From Solimonas sp041659605 (lineage in GTDB: Bacteria > Pseudomonadota > Gammaproteobacteria > Nevskiales > Nevskiaceae), in assembly GCA_041659605.1 (NCBI GenBank), contig JBAZXW010000013.1, forward strand, positions 1-64,000: 64,000 bases of DNA, given 5' to 3'. Every line of letters begins with the position of its first letter. The stretch's first letter is position 1. This document shows positions 41,830 to 51,267 of the stretch, in pieces. Under the pieces are notes generated by a model. The model searched no databases, was not told the origin of the DNA, and saw only the letters and a list, made by a program, of their open reading frames with translations. Made by a program: the position numbers and the translations under genes.

Positions 41830-43990
41830 CGGCTGCTGCCGATGCGTAAAACATTTCGCGCTTCTTGCCGCGCGCGATCAGCCATTCCGACGGCGCGAAG
41901 CGCGGACCCCAGGTGGCCGCGAGGCGCTGGCAGTCCTCGACGAAGGCCTTGGGCCCGAGCGTGTCGATGTAGGACAGCGTGCCGCCGGTCCAGGCCGGGT
42001 AGCCGATGCCCAGGATCGAACCGATGTCGGCGTCGATCGGGCTTTCGATCACACCTTCCTCGAAGCAGCGCGCGGTCTCCAGCGCCATGATCGTCAGGAA
42101 GCGCTTCTTGACCTCTTCGAGCGTCGGCTGCTCGGCCTTGACCGGGAATGCGTCCTTCAGGCCCTTCCACAGCTTTTTGGGCTGGCCTTCCGGGTAGTCG
42201 TAGAAACCGGCGCCGAAGCGGCGCCCCGGACGCTTGAGTTCGTCGACCATCTTGTCGACGACCGGGCGGCCGAGCTTGCCGCGGTACTTCTCCGGCAGGC
42301 CATCCGCATCCTGCTGCTTGTAGATGCTCTGCTGCAGGAACATCGTCACTTCGTCGGACACCGCCAGCGGGCCGACCGGGAAGCCGGCGAGCTTCGCGCC
42401 GTTCTCGATCAGCGCCGGCGCAATGCCGTCGAGCAGCATCTTCTGGCCTTCCGAGCAGAAGCTGCCGAACACGCGGCTGGTGTAGAAGCCCGGGAAATCG
42501 CGCACGACGATCGGCGTCTTCTTGATCTGCGCAACGTAGTCGAGCGCTTTGGCCAGCGTTTCCTGGCTGGTCTGCTCGCCGAGGATCAGTTCGACCAGCG
42601 GCATCTTCTCGACCGGCGAGAAGAAGTGGATGCCGATGAACTGCTTCGGACGCTTCGAGGCCGTGGCCAGACCGGCGATCGGCAGCGTCGAGGTGTTGGA
42701 CCCGAACGTCGCCGTCTCGGGAATCACCGCCTCGGTCTTCGCAGTGACGTCCGCCTTGATCTCGCGCTTCTCGAACACGGCTTCGACGATCAGGTCGCAG
42801 CCTTCGAGGTCGGCGTAGTTCGTCGTGGTCTTGATGCGCTTGAGAATGGCGTCGACCTTGTCCTGCGTGGTCTTGCCCTTGGCCAGATCCTTGCTCTGCA
42901 TCGCGGCGATGCCGGCCTTGCCCTTGTCGGCCTGCTCCTGCGTCGAGTCGAGCAGCACGACTTCGATGCCGGCCTTGGCGCTGACGTGTGCGACACCCGC
43001 GCCCATCATGCCGGCGCCGAGCACGCCGAGCTTGGTCACCTTGGACTTAGCGATGCCCTTGGGGCGGTTGGCCAGCTTGTCGGCCGCGCCCTTGTTCACG
43101 AACATCGTGCGGATCAGGTTGCGCGCGACCGCGCCCGACAGCAGCTTGCCGAAATACTTGGACTCGATGCGCAGGCCGGTATCGATTGGCACCTGCGTGC
43201 CTTCGAACACGCAGGACATGATCGCGTTGGGCGCCGGATAGTTGCCGTGGGTGTTGGCCGAGGTCAGCGCGTTGCCGGCGACGAAGGTCTGGTTCGCGTG
43301 CGCGGCCATCGGGCCGGCGCCGCCGGGAACGCGGAAGTTCTTCTTGTCCCAGGGCTGTTCCGCGCTGGGGGTGGCCAGCAGCCATTCGCGCGCCTTGGCG
43401 AGTACGTCGGCGGCCGGCGCGAGCGCATGCACGATGCCGAGCTTGAGCGCTTCGGCCGGCTTGACGTGCTTGCCCTGCAGCAACAGCGGCAGCGATGCCG
43501 GAATGCCGATGAGGCGCGGCAGGCGCTGCGTGCCGCCGGCACCGGGCAGCAGGCCGACCTGCACTTCCGGCAGGCCGACAACGGCCTTGGGATCGTCGCT
43601 GAGTACGCGGAAATGGCAGGCCAGGCACAGCTCCAGGCCACCGCCCAACGCGAGGCCGTTGATCGCCGCGGCGAAGGGCTTGCCGCAGGTCTCGATGCGA
43701 CGGAACAGCGCCGACAGCTCATACGAGGCCTTCGCGCCCTCGGCGGCGTCGATACCCTTGTCGAAGGCGGTCACCAGGTCCTTGAGGTCGGCGCCGGCGA
43801 TGAAGGCACCGGGCTTGCCGGAGGTGAGGATCGCGCCCTTGATCGCTGCGTCGGCGGCGACGCGCTCGACGGCGTCGGTGAGCTCGCGCGTGAGTTCCGG
43901 GGTGAGCACGTTCATCGGCCGCTCGGGCACGTCGATGGTGAGGACGGCGATGCCCTGGGCATCGAGTTCGAACTTGAGTGTGGTCGTCAT
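41825..43990 (-). CDS. FadJ-like enoyl-CoA hydratase / 3-hydroxyacyl-CoA dehydrogenase
   Basis: 721 residues from ATG 43990. The N-terminal crotonase domain (residues 1 to about 200) has G-A-F-I-A-G-A-D-L-K-D-L, A-A-I-N-G-L-A-L-G-G-G-L-E-L-C-L-A-C and L-P-G-A-G-G-T-Q-R-L-P-R-L. The NAD-binding domain begins near residue 320 with L-G-V-L-G-A-G-M-M-G-A-G-V-A. The hydroxyacyl dehydrogenase signature I-G-I-H-F-F-S-P-V-E-K-M-P-L-V-E and catalytic His follow. Length and order match FadB/FadJ alpha subunits. It performs hydration and NAD-dependent oxidation; the thiolase gene 181 bp upstream supplies the last step. Confidence 0.95.
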   Translation of the reverse strand: MTTTLKFELDAQGIAVLTIDVPERPMNVLTPELTRELTDAVERVAADAAIKGAILTSGKPGAFIAGADLKDLVTAFDKGIDAAEGAKASYELSALFRRIETCGKPFAAAINGLALGGGLELCLACHFRVLSDDPKAVVGLPEVQVGLLPGAGGTQRLPRLIGIPASLPLLLQGKHVKPAEALKLGIVHALAPAADVLAKAREWLLATPSAEQPWDKKNFRVPGGAGPMAAHANQTFVAGNALTSANTHGNYPAPNAIMSCVFEGTQVPIDTGLRIESKYFGKLLSGAVARNLIRTMFVNKGAADKLANRPKGIAKSKVTKLGVLGAGMMGAGVAHVSAKAGIEVVLLDSTQEQADKGKAGIAAMQSKDLAKGKTTQDKVDAILKRIKTTTNYADLEGCDLIVEAVFEKREIKADVTAKTEAVIPETATFGSNTSTLPIAGLATASKRPKQFIGIHFFSPVEKMPLVELILGEQTSQETLAKALDYVAQIKKTPIVVRDFPGFYTSRVFGSFCSEGQKMLLDGIAPALIENGAKLAGFPVGPLAVSDEVTMFLQQSIYKQQDADGLPEKYRGKLGRPVVDKMVDELKRPGRRFGAGFYDYPEGQPKKLWKGLKDAFPVKAEQPTLEEVKKRFLTIMALETARCFEEGVIESPIDADIGSILGIGYPAWTGGTLSYIDTLGPKAFVEDCQRLAATWGPRFAPSEWLIARGKKREMFYASAAAA

Positions 43991-44035
43991 GTGAAGAGGT
44001 CCGTGTTTGGACGCGTCAGATCGCGTCCGGATAAT

Positions 44036-44143
44036 CCCGTTCGTCCCGAGTGTTTCGCGCAGCGAAACGTATCGAGGGACATCGCTCGCGAGCCGCATGC
44101 CCCTCGATACACCGCGCTGACGCGCGGCACTCGGGGCGAACGG
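44036..44143. repeat. nested palindromic repeat, CCGTTCG/CTCGATAC type
   Basis: Outer arms CCGTTCGTCCCGAGTG and CACTCGGGGCGAACGG enclose smaller pairs GTATCGAGGGA and CCCTCGATAC. It lies between thiolase and FadJ-like genes. The same units are rearranged at 51926-52026, and a piece occurs near 56696-56717. Confidence 0.75.
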
Positions 44144-44171
44144 AACGAAAGTTCATTGGAAGAACTGCGCG

Positions 44172-45380
44172 TCACACCCGCTCAATGATCGCGGCGTTGC
44201 CCATGCCGGCGCCGACGCACAGCGTCATCAGCGCGGTCGACTTGCCGCTGCGCTCGAGCTCGTCGAGCGCGGTGCCGGTGATGATCGCGCCGGTCGCGCC
44301 GAGCGGATGGCCCATCGCGATCGCGCCGCCGTTGACGTTGACCTGGTCGTGCGGCACGTCCATCGCGCGCATGAAACGCATCACCACGGACGCGAAGGCT
44401 TCGTTGACCTCGAACAGGTCGATGTCCTTCACGCTCATGCCGGCGAGCTTGAGCGCCTTGTGCGACACCGCGGCCGGACCGGTGAGCATGATGCAGGGCT
44501 CGGAGCCGATCGCCGCGAAGCTGCGGATGCGCGCACGGGCGTTCAGGCCCGCCTGCTTGCCGAACTCCTTGCTGCCGATGAGGATGCCGCAGGCGCCGTC
44601 GACGATGCCGGAGGAGTTGCCGCCGGTGTGCACGTGGTGGATCGCCTCGACCTGCGGGTAGCGCTGGATCGCGACGGCGTCGAAGCCGCCCATCTGGCCG
44701 ATCTGGTCGAACGCGGGCTTGAGCTTGCCGAGGTCGGCGAGCGTCGTGCCGGCGCGGATGTGCTCGTCGCGATCGAGCACGACGCCGCCGATGACGTCGC
44801 GCACCGGCAGGATCGACTTCTTGAAGCGGCCTTCGGTCCAGGCCTGCGCTGCGCGGCGCTGCGACTCGACCGCGAAGGCATCGACGTCCTCGCGCGAGTA
44901 GCCGTCGAGCGTCGCGATCAGGTCGGCACCGATGCCCTGCGGCACGAAATGCACCGTGGGCGCGAAGGCCGGATCGGTCGGCCACGAGCCGCCGTCGGAA
45001 CCCATCGCGACGCGCGACATCGATTCGACGCCACCGGCGATCACCGCCGGGCACTGACCAGACATCACCTTGGCGGCCGCCATGCTGAAAGCTTCGAGGC
45101 CGGAACCGCAGAAGCGGTTGACCTGCACGCCGGCGACGGTCTCGGCGTAGCCGGCGTTGAGCGCCATCGAGCGCGGCAGCACCGCGCCCTGCTCGGCCAC
45201 CGGCGAGACGATGCCCATGATGACGTCGTCAACCAGTGCGGTATCGAGCCGGTTGCGCTCGCGCAGCGCCTGCAGCACCTGCGTGCCCAGTTGCAGCGGC
45301 GTGATCTCGTGCAGCGCGCCGTCGGCGCGGCCCTTGCCGCGCGGCGTGCGCACGTGGTCGTAGATATAGGCTTCGGTCAT
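44172..45380 (-). CDS. acetyl-CoA acyltransferase (thiolase)
   Basis: 402 residues from ATG 45380; the longer open frame is chance. The acyl-enzyme Cys is in N-R-F-C-G-S-G-L-E-A-F (about residue 92). G-G-V-E-S-M-S, the CoA-binding region, N-E-A-F-A, G-G-A-I-A-M-G-H-P-L-G-A-T-G-A (catalytic His) and the second Cys in L-C-V-G-A-G-M-G are all present. It cleaves 3-ketoacyl-CoA to acetyl- or propionyl-CoA and a shortened acyl-CoA. It leads the minus-strand degradation operon and is divergent from the AraC regulator, which probably controls it. Confidence 0.95.
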   Translation of the reverse strand: MTEAYIYDHVRTPRGKGRADGALHEITPLQLGTQVLQALRERNRLDTALVDDVIMGIVSPVAEQGAVLPRSMALNAGYAETVAGVQVNRFCGSGLEAFSMAAAKVMSGQCPAVIAGGVESMSRVAMGSDGGSWPTDPAFAPTVHFVPQGIGADLIATLDGYSREDVDAFAVESQRRAAQAWTEGRFKKSILPVRDVIGGVVLDRDEHIRAGTTLADLGKLKPAFDQIGQMGGFDAVAIQRYPQVEAIHHVHTGGNSSGIVDGACGILIGSKEFGKQAGLNARARIRSFAAIGSEPCIMLTGPAAVSHKALKLAGMSVKDIDLFEVNEAFASVVMRFMRAMDVPHDQVNVNGGAIAMGHPLGATGAIITGTALDELERSGKSTALMTLCVGAGMGNAAIIERV

Positions 45381-45485
45381 GACGGTCTCGACAGGAAGGG
45401 ATGCAAAAGCGGAGATCGCATCCTGCCGGGTCGCACCCGGGAAACCCATACGGCCGCCGGCCATCGGGTTAATATTTTCGGCCAT

Positions 45486-46508
45486 ATGCGTACCGACGTC
45501 CGCCGCCCCATCGTCAGCGCCCACCTGCTGACCCGCCTTGCCGCCGAACGCGGACTGGGTCTCGACGCCAGTCTGCGCGGCACTGACATCGATCCCGCGC
45601 AATTGGGCGATCCGGCCGCGGAGATCACCGGCGACCAGGAGCTGCGGCTGATCCGCAACCTCGTCGCCGCGCTCGGGCACATGCCCGGCCTGGGCCTCGA
45701 AGCCGGCCTGCGTTACCACCTGTCGAGCTACGGCATCTGGGGCTACACGCTGCTCAGCAGTCCGACCTTCCGCAGCGCCGCCGAGATCGCCGTGCGCTAT
45801 CTCGACCTGAGCTACGCCTTCGGTCGCTATCGACTGGAGCGGCTGGGCGAGGACCTGCTGATCGTCCTCGACGACTCGGATCTGCCGGAGGATCTGCGCC
45901 AGTTCCTGGTGGAGCGCGACTTCGCCGCCTGGGCCAACGCAGCGTGGGAGATGCGTCCGGGCGGGTTCCCGGCGAAGGCCGCGCAGTTCCGCTTTGCGCG
46001 GCCCAGTTATGCTTGGCGCCTCGACAAGCTCTGCGGCGTGCGTCCGAGCTTCGACGCACCGCTCAACGCGGTGCTGCTGCCCGCAAAGGACCTCGATGCG
46101 CCGCTGCCGCAGGCCAACGCGACGATGGCGCGGCTGTGCGAGGAACAGTGCCGGCAGCTGCTGGCGAAGCGGCAGGTGCGCTCGGGCGCGTCTGGCCAGA
46201 TCCGGGATCGCCTGCTGCGCAATCCGGCCGACATGCCCTCGCTGGACGATGTCGCCGCCGAGCTGCACACCTCGGTGCGCAGCCTGCGCCGCCGGCTGGA
46301 CGACGAGAGCACGTCCTTCCGCGCGCTGGTCGATGAGGTGCGCCAGACGCTCGCCGAGGAAATGTTGACCGCGGGCCACATGAAGCTCGCGGAGATCGCC
46401 GCGCGCCTGGGCTACACCGAGCCCGCCGCGTTCATTGCTGCGTTCAAGCGCTGGAAGGGGCTGTCGCCCACGGCGTATCGGGAGAGCCGGCGCGGAACCC
46501 ACCCGTAG
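45486..46508 (+). CDS. AraC-family transcriptional regulator
   Basis: 340 residues from ATG 45486. The N-terminal 190 residues fit the arabinose-binding-like domain of OruR/ArgR-type regulators (L-R-L-I-R-N-L-V-A-A-L-G, L-G-L-E-A-G-L-R-Y-H-L-S-S-Y-G-I-W-G-Y-T-L-L-S-S-P-T). The C-terminal AraC domain has two helix-turn-helix units: P-S-L-D-D-V-A-A-E-L-H-T-S-V-R-S-L-R-R-R-L and M-K-L-A-E-I-A-A-R-L-G-Y-T-E-P-A-A-F-I-A-A-F-K-R-W. It is divergent from thiolase by 105 bp, so it likely controls the lipid-degradation operon in response to a lipid-like ligand. A palindromic repeat overlaps its stop. Confidence 0.9.
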   Translation: MRTDVRRPIVSAHLLTRLAAERGLGLDASLRGTDIDPAQLGDPAAEITGDQELRLIRNLVAALGHMPGLGLEAGLRYHLSSYGIWGYTLLSSPTFRSAAEIAVRYLDLSYAFGRYRLERLGEDLLIVLDDSDLPEDLRQFLVERDFAAWANAAWEMRPGGFPAKAAQFRFARPSYAWRLDKLCGVRPSFDAPLNAVLLPAKDLDAPLPQANATMARLCEEQCRQLLAKRQVRSGASGQIRDRLLRNPADMPSLDDVAAELHTSVRSLRRRLDDESTSFRALVDEVRQTLAEEMLTAGHMKLAEIAARLGYTEPAAFIAAFKRWKGLSPTAYRESRRGTHP

Positions 46509-46574
46509 GATGGGCTGAGCAGCGCGAAGCCCATCGTGGGCGCGGCTGCGATGGGCTTCGCATGCGAAGCCCAA
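46504..46574. repeat. palindromic repeat related to GTAGGATGGGCTGAG type
   Basis: It starts CGTAGGATGGGCTGAGC, overlapping the araC stop, and contains the perfect pair CGAAGCCCATCG (46525-46536) and CGATGGGCTTCG (46549-46560). It lies between convergent araC and RoxA-like gene 3 and may act as a two-way terminator. Confidence 0.7.
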
Positions 46575-46588
46575 CATCGCTGAACACA

Positions 46589-48979
46589 TCACAACGTCTT
46601 CAGATACTCGAGAATCGCGCGGCGCTCGGCGTCGGTGAGCACGCGCGTGAACTCGTGGCCGGCGTTGTCCTGGCTGTAGTAGTTCGTGTTGTAGACCTTG
46701 CGGTCATCGATCTGCGGGTTGGTCAGCAGCGGCGGGTTCAGCAGGTTCCACGCCAGGCCGCCGTTGGCCCAGGCCAGCCCCAGCACGTCCTGCACCGTCG
46801 CACCGTCATCGTCGACCGGGTTGCAGTCGATCAACGGCAGCGAGCCGACGCCACAGGACAGCGCCTCGTAGTTCCAGCCCACGCGCTGCGCGTCGTAGCC
46901 GCTGTCGAGGCTGGCGTCGAAGCCCATCACGACGCTGCCCTGCTGGTCGGCGCGCGCCGCGTTCGACGGACGACGCCAGATGCCCGGACGATCCGCCGGC
47001 TGCAGCACTTCCCAGAGCGTGGGCACCGCGCCGTTGTGGAAGTACGGCGCCGTCGCCCACACGCCGTACAGCGGCGGCGCCAGGTAACCAAGCTTGCGTT
47101 CGCCACGCAGCGCGGTGTCGTTCTGGTCGGCGCAGAGCGGTATGCCCTGGTCGTTGTACGGACCATCGGAGTAACCGAACCAGTTGTTGCGCGCGTACTC
47201 GGATACGGTCTGGCTGTTGCCGTCCAGACGCTTCGAGTCGGTGCCGATGATCTCGATCGGCGTGATGTACGCGGCGATGCCTTCGAGTACCGGCGTGTCG
47301 AGATAGGCCGGGTCGTTGACGTAACGCGGCGAGTAGGCGCCGTGGCAGCTTGCGCAGGAACCGTTGCCGCTGTCCGGGCGCGCGACCGGGTTGTCGAGCC
47401 CCTCGCCCCACAGATCCTTGCTGTGGAACAGGATCGCGCCCTGCTCCGCCAGCGCGGTGTCGATCGCGCCCAGGCGCGTCTCGGGCCAAGCCGGCGACTT
47501 CAGCGACATGATCCAGGTGTCGCTGTCCTGCTGGTGGTCGATGATCCACTGCTTGCCGGCCGCGTTGTCCGGATTCAGCACGCTGGGGAAGTGGAACGAC
47601 AGCTCGATGCGCTTGGAATCCATCACCTGGCCGCCATCGAAGAACTTCGACGGCCGGCTGCCGACGTTCCACCACACCGGCGGATCCTCGGTGCCGGTGG
47701 ACGGCTGCGTCTGCACGGTGAAATAGCCCGGCAGATCGTCGAACAGCGTGAGCGTGCCAAACAGCTGGAAGTTGGTGATGTTGCCGGTGCCGCGCACCTT
47801 GTTCTGCGAGATCGCCGCGAGCGCGCCCTGCTGCGGCGCGACGAAGGCCAGATCGGTGAACATCACGGTGATGTCGGACTGGCTGTTGGTGCCATAGATC
47901 ACGCCCAGGCCCGCGCCGTCGGCCGCAGTGCCGACCTGGCCGCCGTGGCAGATGCTGCAGGTCGCGTTGATGTTGCCGGTCCAGCTGCCGTCGGCGTTGC
48001 GCAGCTGCGTCAGGCCGATCGGCAGCTGGCCGCTGCCGCCGTCGGTCGCGTTGGGATCCTCGCCGGGCAGCGGATACGGGTTGTGCGTCGCCGACAGCGG
48101 GATGCCCCAGCGCTCGGAGACCAGCTGGTCATAGTTGTCCGGCCGCGCGCTCATCTGCCAGATGCGCTGCCACATCGTGTTGTATTCCGACGCCGGGAAC
48201 GCGTAGCTCGATTCCGCCGAGTCGCCGCTGAACATGCTGCCGGCGCCGACTTCGCCGTCGCTGGCGATCAGCGGATAGCCGCGCGCCGAGCGCGCCCGCA
48301 GTTCGCCGCAGGTGCCCGGGTGGTTGTCAACCTGGCAGGTCTGCCAGTACGCGTTCATCGCGACGGCCTTGTTCGCGTTCACGCCAGGCACGACCAGCTC
48401 GCGCGGGTCCTGCGGCACCGGCGTGTCGTCGGACTTGTCTGCGCAGTAATCGAACCAGTAGTGGCCACCGCGCTTGCTGCCGAGCAGGGGCTGCTCCTGC
48501 GTCGCCGGCGGCGTGCCGGACAGCGCGCAGGCCTGCGCATCGACGTAGCCGCGCAGCAGCGCGTCCATCTCCTTGTAGGCATCGCTGCCGACCGGCCACG
48601 GCGTGCCGCCGCTGTGGCTGCGCGCATCGGTGCCCGAGGCCATGAGCAGAATGCGCGACACGGGATTGTTTCCGTCCAGCCGTTCCCAGGACGCGCGCAG
48701 GTTCGCGAAGTCCTGGCTCTCGTCGGACGTCAGCTGGAACAGCCGGCCTTCGTCGACGTCGGCAACGCCGCCCGGCACATGGCAGTTGCGGCAGAAGTCG
48801 AGACGCGGCTGCACGCGCTGCGAGAACAGCTGGTCGCAGTTCGCGACGTCTGTGCCGCCCGGCACCGGTCCGCCGCCGGCATTGTCACTGCCGGCGTACT
48901 CGCCGCCGCAGCCACCCAGCAGCAGCGCGAAGACGGCGCTGCTCAGGAAGCCGCGGCAGGTGAAATTCTCGCTACGCAT
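46589..48979 (-). CDS. RoxA-like trihaem lipoprotein 3
   Basis: 796 residues. Lipobox L-L-G-G-C at Cys 24, then Gly. The N-terminal haem domain has C-R-N-C-H at residue 63 and a later S-H-S-G-G-T-P-W-P. The RoxA-like core has C-S-I-C-H at 341 and C-A-S-C-H at 542 (201 apart), with N-A-T-D-G-G-S-G-Q-L-P and I-L-F-H-S-K-D-L-W-G. Near the end N-A-G-H-E-F offers the conserved His, and the terminus is E-Y-L-K-T-L. It follows the dihaem copy 4 with a 106-bp gap on the same strand, so a dihaem/trihaem pair recurs as in the first cluster, with the gene order reversed. Outer-membrane anchored oxygenase or peroxidase is the expected class. Confidence 0.75.
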   Translation of the reverse strand: MRSENFTCRGFLSSAVFALLLGGCGGEYAGSDNAGGGPVPGGTDVANCDQLFSQRVQPRLDFCRNCHVPGGVADVDEGRLFQLTSDESQDFANLRASWERLDGNNPVSRILLMASGTDARSHSGGTPWPVGSDAYKEMDALLRGYVDAQACALSGTPPATQEQPLLGSKRGGHYWFDYCADKSDDTPVPQDPRELVVPGVNANKAVAMNAYWQTCQVDNHPGTCGELRARSARGYPLIASDGEVGAGSMFSGDSAESSYAFPASEYNTMWQRIWQMSARPDNYDQLVSERWGIPLSATHNPYPLPGEDPNATDGGSGQLPIGLTQLRNADGSWTGNINATCSICHGGQVGTAADGAGLGVIYGTNSQSDITVMFTDLAFVAPQQGALAAISQNKVRGTGNITNFQLFGTLTLFDDLPGYFTVQTQPSTGTEDPPVWWNVGSRPSKFFDGGQVMDSKRIELSFHFPSVLNPDNAAGKQWIIDHQQDSDTWIMSLKSPAWPETRLGAIDTALAEQGAILFHSKDLWGEGLDNPVARPDSGNGSCASCHGAYSPRYVNDPAYLDTPVLEGIAAYITPIEIIGTDSKRLDGNSQTVSEYARNNWFGYSDGPYNDQGIPLCADQNDTALRGERKLGYLAPPLYGVWATAPYFHNGAVPTLWEVLQPADRPGIWRRPSNAARADQQGSVVMGFDASLDSGYDAQRVGWNYEALSCGVGSLPLIDCNPVDDDGATVQDVLGLAWANGGLAWNLLNPPLLTNPQIDDRKVYNTNYYSQDNAGHEFTRVLTDAERRAILEYLKTL

Positions 48980-49085
48980 CGTCGCACCAGTCAGTCGATA
49001 TGCACGGGCATTGCAGCATGGGCCCGCAAGTGCCGAACCACCAGAGTCGTTTCGGCCAACGGTTTGTTCGTGCCGGCCAGCGACA

Positions 49086-51152
49086 TCACAGCGTCTTCAA
49101 ATACTCGACGATCGCGCGGCGTTCGGCATCGGTGAGTGCCTTGCCGTAGTCGTGCCCCTGATTGCCCGCAGCGAACCGGTAGCTGTTGTAGGCCTTGCGG
49201 CGCTCGATGGTGTCGCGATCGGCCGGGCGCAGCTCAAGCAGGCCGGAGCCGCCGAGTCCGCCTGTCGGCAGGTTCGCCGGCGCATTGAGCAGCGGCGCGG
49301 CCTCGGGAGTGCAAGACAGGTCACTGCCGGCGCAGCTGAGCACCTCGTGCTTCCAGCCGAGCGCCTCGAAATCGTAGGCCGCGAGACGGGTGTCGTAGCC
49401 GCGCTCCTCGGCAGTGCCCGCAACCAGCTGGCGCCGCCACAGCGCGGGGCGCTCCTCGGGCTTGAGCAACTGCCAGACCGTCGGCACCGAGCCGTTGTGG
49501 AGATAAGGACCGTTGGCCCAGACGCCGTAGAGGCTGGGCGTGTTGTAGCCGACCTCCTGGTGCCAGGTGCAGATCCCTTGAGGGCGCTGCTCCATCGGCT
49601 GGTAGTCGTCGGCCAGCTCTTGCGGCGGATTCTTGTCCGCCGGCGCGATCCAGCCAGGCGCGCCTTCGGGATAACCGATCCACGAGCTCGTCAGACCGTA
49701 GCGGACTTCGGCAGGGAAGTTCGCCGCGCGTGCCGGATCGACGCCGATCACGTCGAGCGGCGCCAGATAACCGGTCACGCCCTTGAGCCGTGGGTCGGCG
49801 AGAAACGACGGGTCGTGCGCGAAATGCGGCGAGTAGACGCCGTGGCAGCCGGCGCAGGAACCGTTGCTCTCGGGCTTCGGGATATTGTCGAGCAAGCCCG
49901 CCGCCCACAGGTCCTTGGCGTGAAACAGGATCGCGCCCTGCTCGGCCAGCGCGGTGTCGATCGCACGCGGATACTTCGGCGGACGCATCGAGTTCATGAA
50001 CTCGCTGACGGTTTCGACGTACTTCTCTTCGTTGCCGAGCAGGTCGAAAGGTACGCCCGTCAGTGGTCCGGTGGACTGGTTGACGCCGCCAAAGGCGACC
50101 GCATTCATGCGGTGATTGTCGATGCCGTGCACGCCGTCGAAGAAGCTGCGCATGCGATGCAGCGTGTGCCACCAGCTGACGGTCTTGGTGTTGCCGGTGC
50201 TCGGGATCGCGAGGTTGAAGCGCGGCACCGGCGAGCTGCCGCGCAGCGTGTCGAGATCGACGATGGACAGCGCGATCGCCGAGAAGCCGGCGGCGTTGAT
50301 CGCGCCGCGGCGCGCCGACAGATCCACCGGCAGCGGAATCGCGCTCGACGGCAGCTGCGCATTGCTGGCGAGGAAATCCGTCAGCAGCAGGTCGAAGTCC
50401 AGGTTATGCGGCGCCATGCCAATGATGCCGCCGAGGCCCTCGCCATCCGCCGGCTCGCCGAGGCGCGCGCTATGGCAGGTGGCGCAGGTCTGCGTGACCG
50501 TCCCGGAGAATAGGCCTTCGGCGTCCTTCATCTGCACCAGCCCCAGCGGCAGCTGGCCGGAGCCGCCGTCGGTGGCATTGGGGTCCTCGCCCGGCAACGG
50601 ATACGGATTGCGGAAGTCGGCCGGCGCCAGGCCATAGCGCTGCACCAGGCGCTCATCGAAATCGGCCGGACGCCCGGGCAGGCCCCAGGTGCGCCAGAGG
50701 TTGTCGAAGCCGGAGCGGCTGATGTGGAACAAAGCGTTTGCTTCGCCGAACAGGCCGTCTGCCGGCGACTGCACCGCCTGCTCGCGCCCAAGGCGCTTGC
50801 GCTCGCGGTACTCGCCGCAGCTCTGCGCGCGCTTGACCGGGATGTTCTGGTGGCAGTCCTCCCAGTAGGCGTTGAAGGCCACGGCGCGGCCGTCGCTGAC
50901 GCCCGGCAGCACCCGATGCCGCGGGTCTTCGGGGATGAGTGCGCTGTCCGGCTGCGCCTGCCCTTCGCAGAACGCCTCGTTGTGCGACCACGCGGCCGTC
51001 GGGTCAGTCTCCAGCAGCGGCCAGCTTTCGCCTTCGACGACGGGGGCTGGCGTGGCGATCGCGGGGTTCTGCCCTTCCTCGGGCACGCCACCGGCGCAGC
51101 CCGCGAGGGCCAGCACCGCAAACCCGAAGAGAACTCCCTGTTGCTTACGCAT
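49086..51152 (-). CDS. RoxA-like dihaem lipoprotein 4
   Basis: 688 residues from ATG 51152, which has AAGGAG six bases upstream; the Met seven codons earlier has none. Lipobox A-L-A-G-C at Cys 19, then Ala. Haem sites C-A-T-C-H at 223 and C-A-G-C-H at 433 (210 apart). It lacks the N-terminal CRNCH domain, so it matches copy 1 in architecture. Shared blocks: N-A-T-D-G-G-S-G-Q-L-P, I-L-F-H-A-K-D-L-W, C-H-G-V-Y-S-P-H-F, N-Q-G-H-D-Y and E-Y-L-K-T-L. It is the most divergent of the five in the middle. Its promoter region holds the TACATTTGTA boxes shared with the divergent tetR. Confidence 0.75.
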   Translation of the reverse strand: MRKQQGVLFGFAVLALAGCAGGVPEEGQNPAIATPAPVVEGESWPLLETDPTAAWSHNEAFCEGQAQPDSALIPEDPRHRVLPGVSDGRAVAFNAYWEDCHQNIPVKRAQSCGEYRERKRLGREQAVQSPADGLFGEANALFHISRSGFDNLWRTWGLPGRPADFDERLVQRYGLAPADFRNPYPLPGEDPNATDGGSGQLPLGLVQMKDAEGLFSGTVTQTCATCHSARLGEPADGEGLGGIIGMAPHNLDFDLLLTDFLASNAQLPSSAIPLPVDLSARRGAINAAGFSAIALSIVDLDTLRGSSPVPRFNLAIPSTGNTKTVSWWHTLHRMRSFFDGVHGIDNHRMNAVAFGGVNQSTGPLTGVPFDLLGNEEKYVETVSEFMNSMRPPKYPRAIDTALAEQGAILFHAKDLWAAGLLDNIPKPESNGSCAGCHGVYSPHFAHDPSFLADPRLKGVTGYLAPLDVIGVDPARAANFPAEVRYGLTSSWIGYPEGAPGWIAPADKNPPQELADDYQPMEQRPQGICTWHQEVGYNTPSLYGVWANGPYLHNGSVPTVWQLLKPEERPALWRRQLVAGTAEERGYDTRLAAYDFEALGWKHEVLSCAGSDLSCTPEAAPLLNAPANLPTGGLGGSGLLELRPADRDTIERRKAYNSYRFAAGNQGHDYGKALTDAERRAIVEYLKTL

Positions 51153-51197
51153 CCGTTGCTCCTTCGCACGCAAAGGTTTCTGCCGAGCCCAGAAACC

Positions 51198-51234
51198 TAC
51201 ATTTGTATGCTTTACCGATAAACATACATTTGTA
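51198..51234. promoter_or_regulatory. two TACATTTGTA boxes in the rox4/tetR2 divergent promoter
   Basis: Copies at 51198-51207 and 51225-51234, 27 bp apart, lie between RoxA-like gene 4 (start 51152) and tetR 2 (start 51268). The outer flanks AAACC and GGTTT make the whole segment a larger inverted repeat. The core ACATTTGT is the same as in the tetR 1 boxes, with T/A instead of TG/CA at the ends. Confidence 0.65.
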
Positions 51235-51267
51235 GGTTTCGCTCGTCAAGCACTATCCTTGTCCCCC

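Noticed and set aside
39804..42170. An upstream extension of the enoyl-CoA hydratase frame of almost 800 codons
   Set aside because: It runs through the acyl-CoA dehydrogenase, decarboxylase-like and FadJ-like genes in another frame. Crotonase homology starts only at the Met at 39803.
44307..45485. N-terminal extension of the AraC regulator
   Set aside because: It overlaps the thiolase gene antisense and has no domain; the start at 45486 gives a normal 340-residue regulator.
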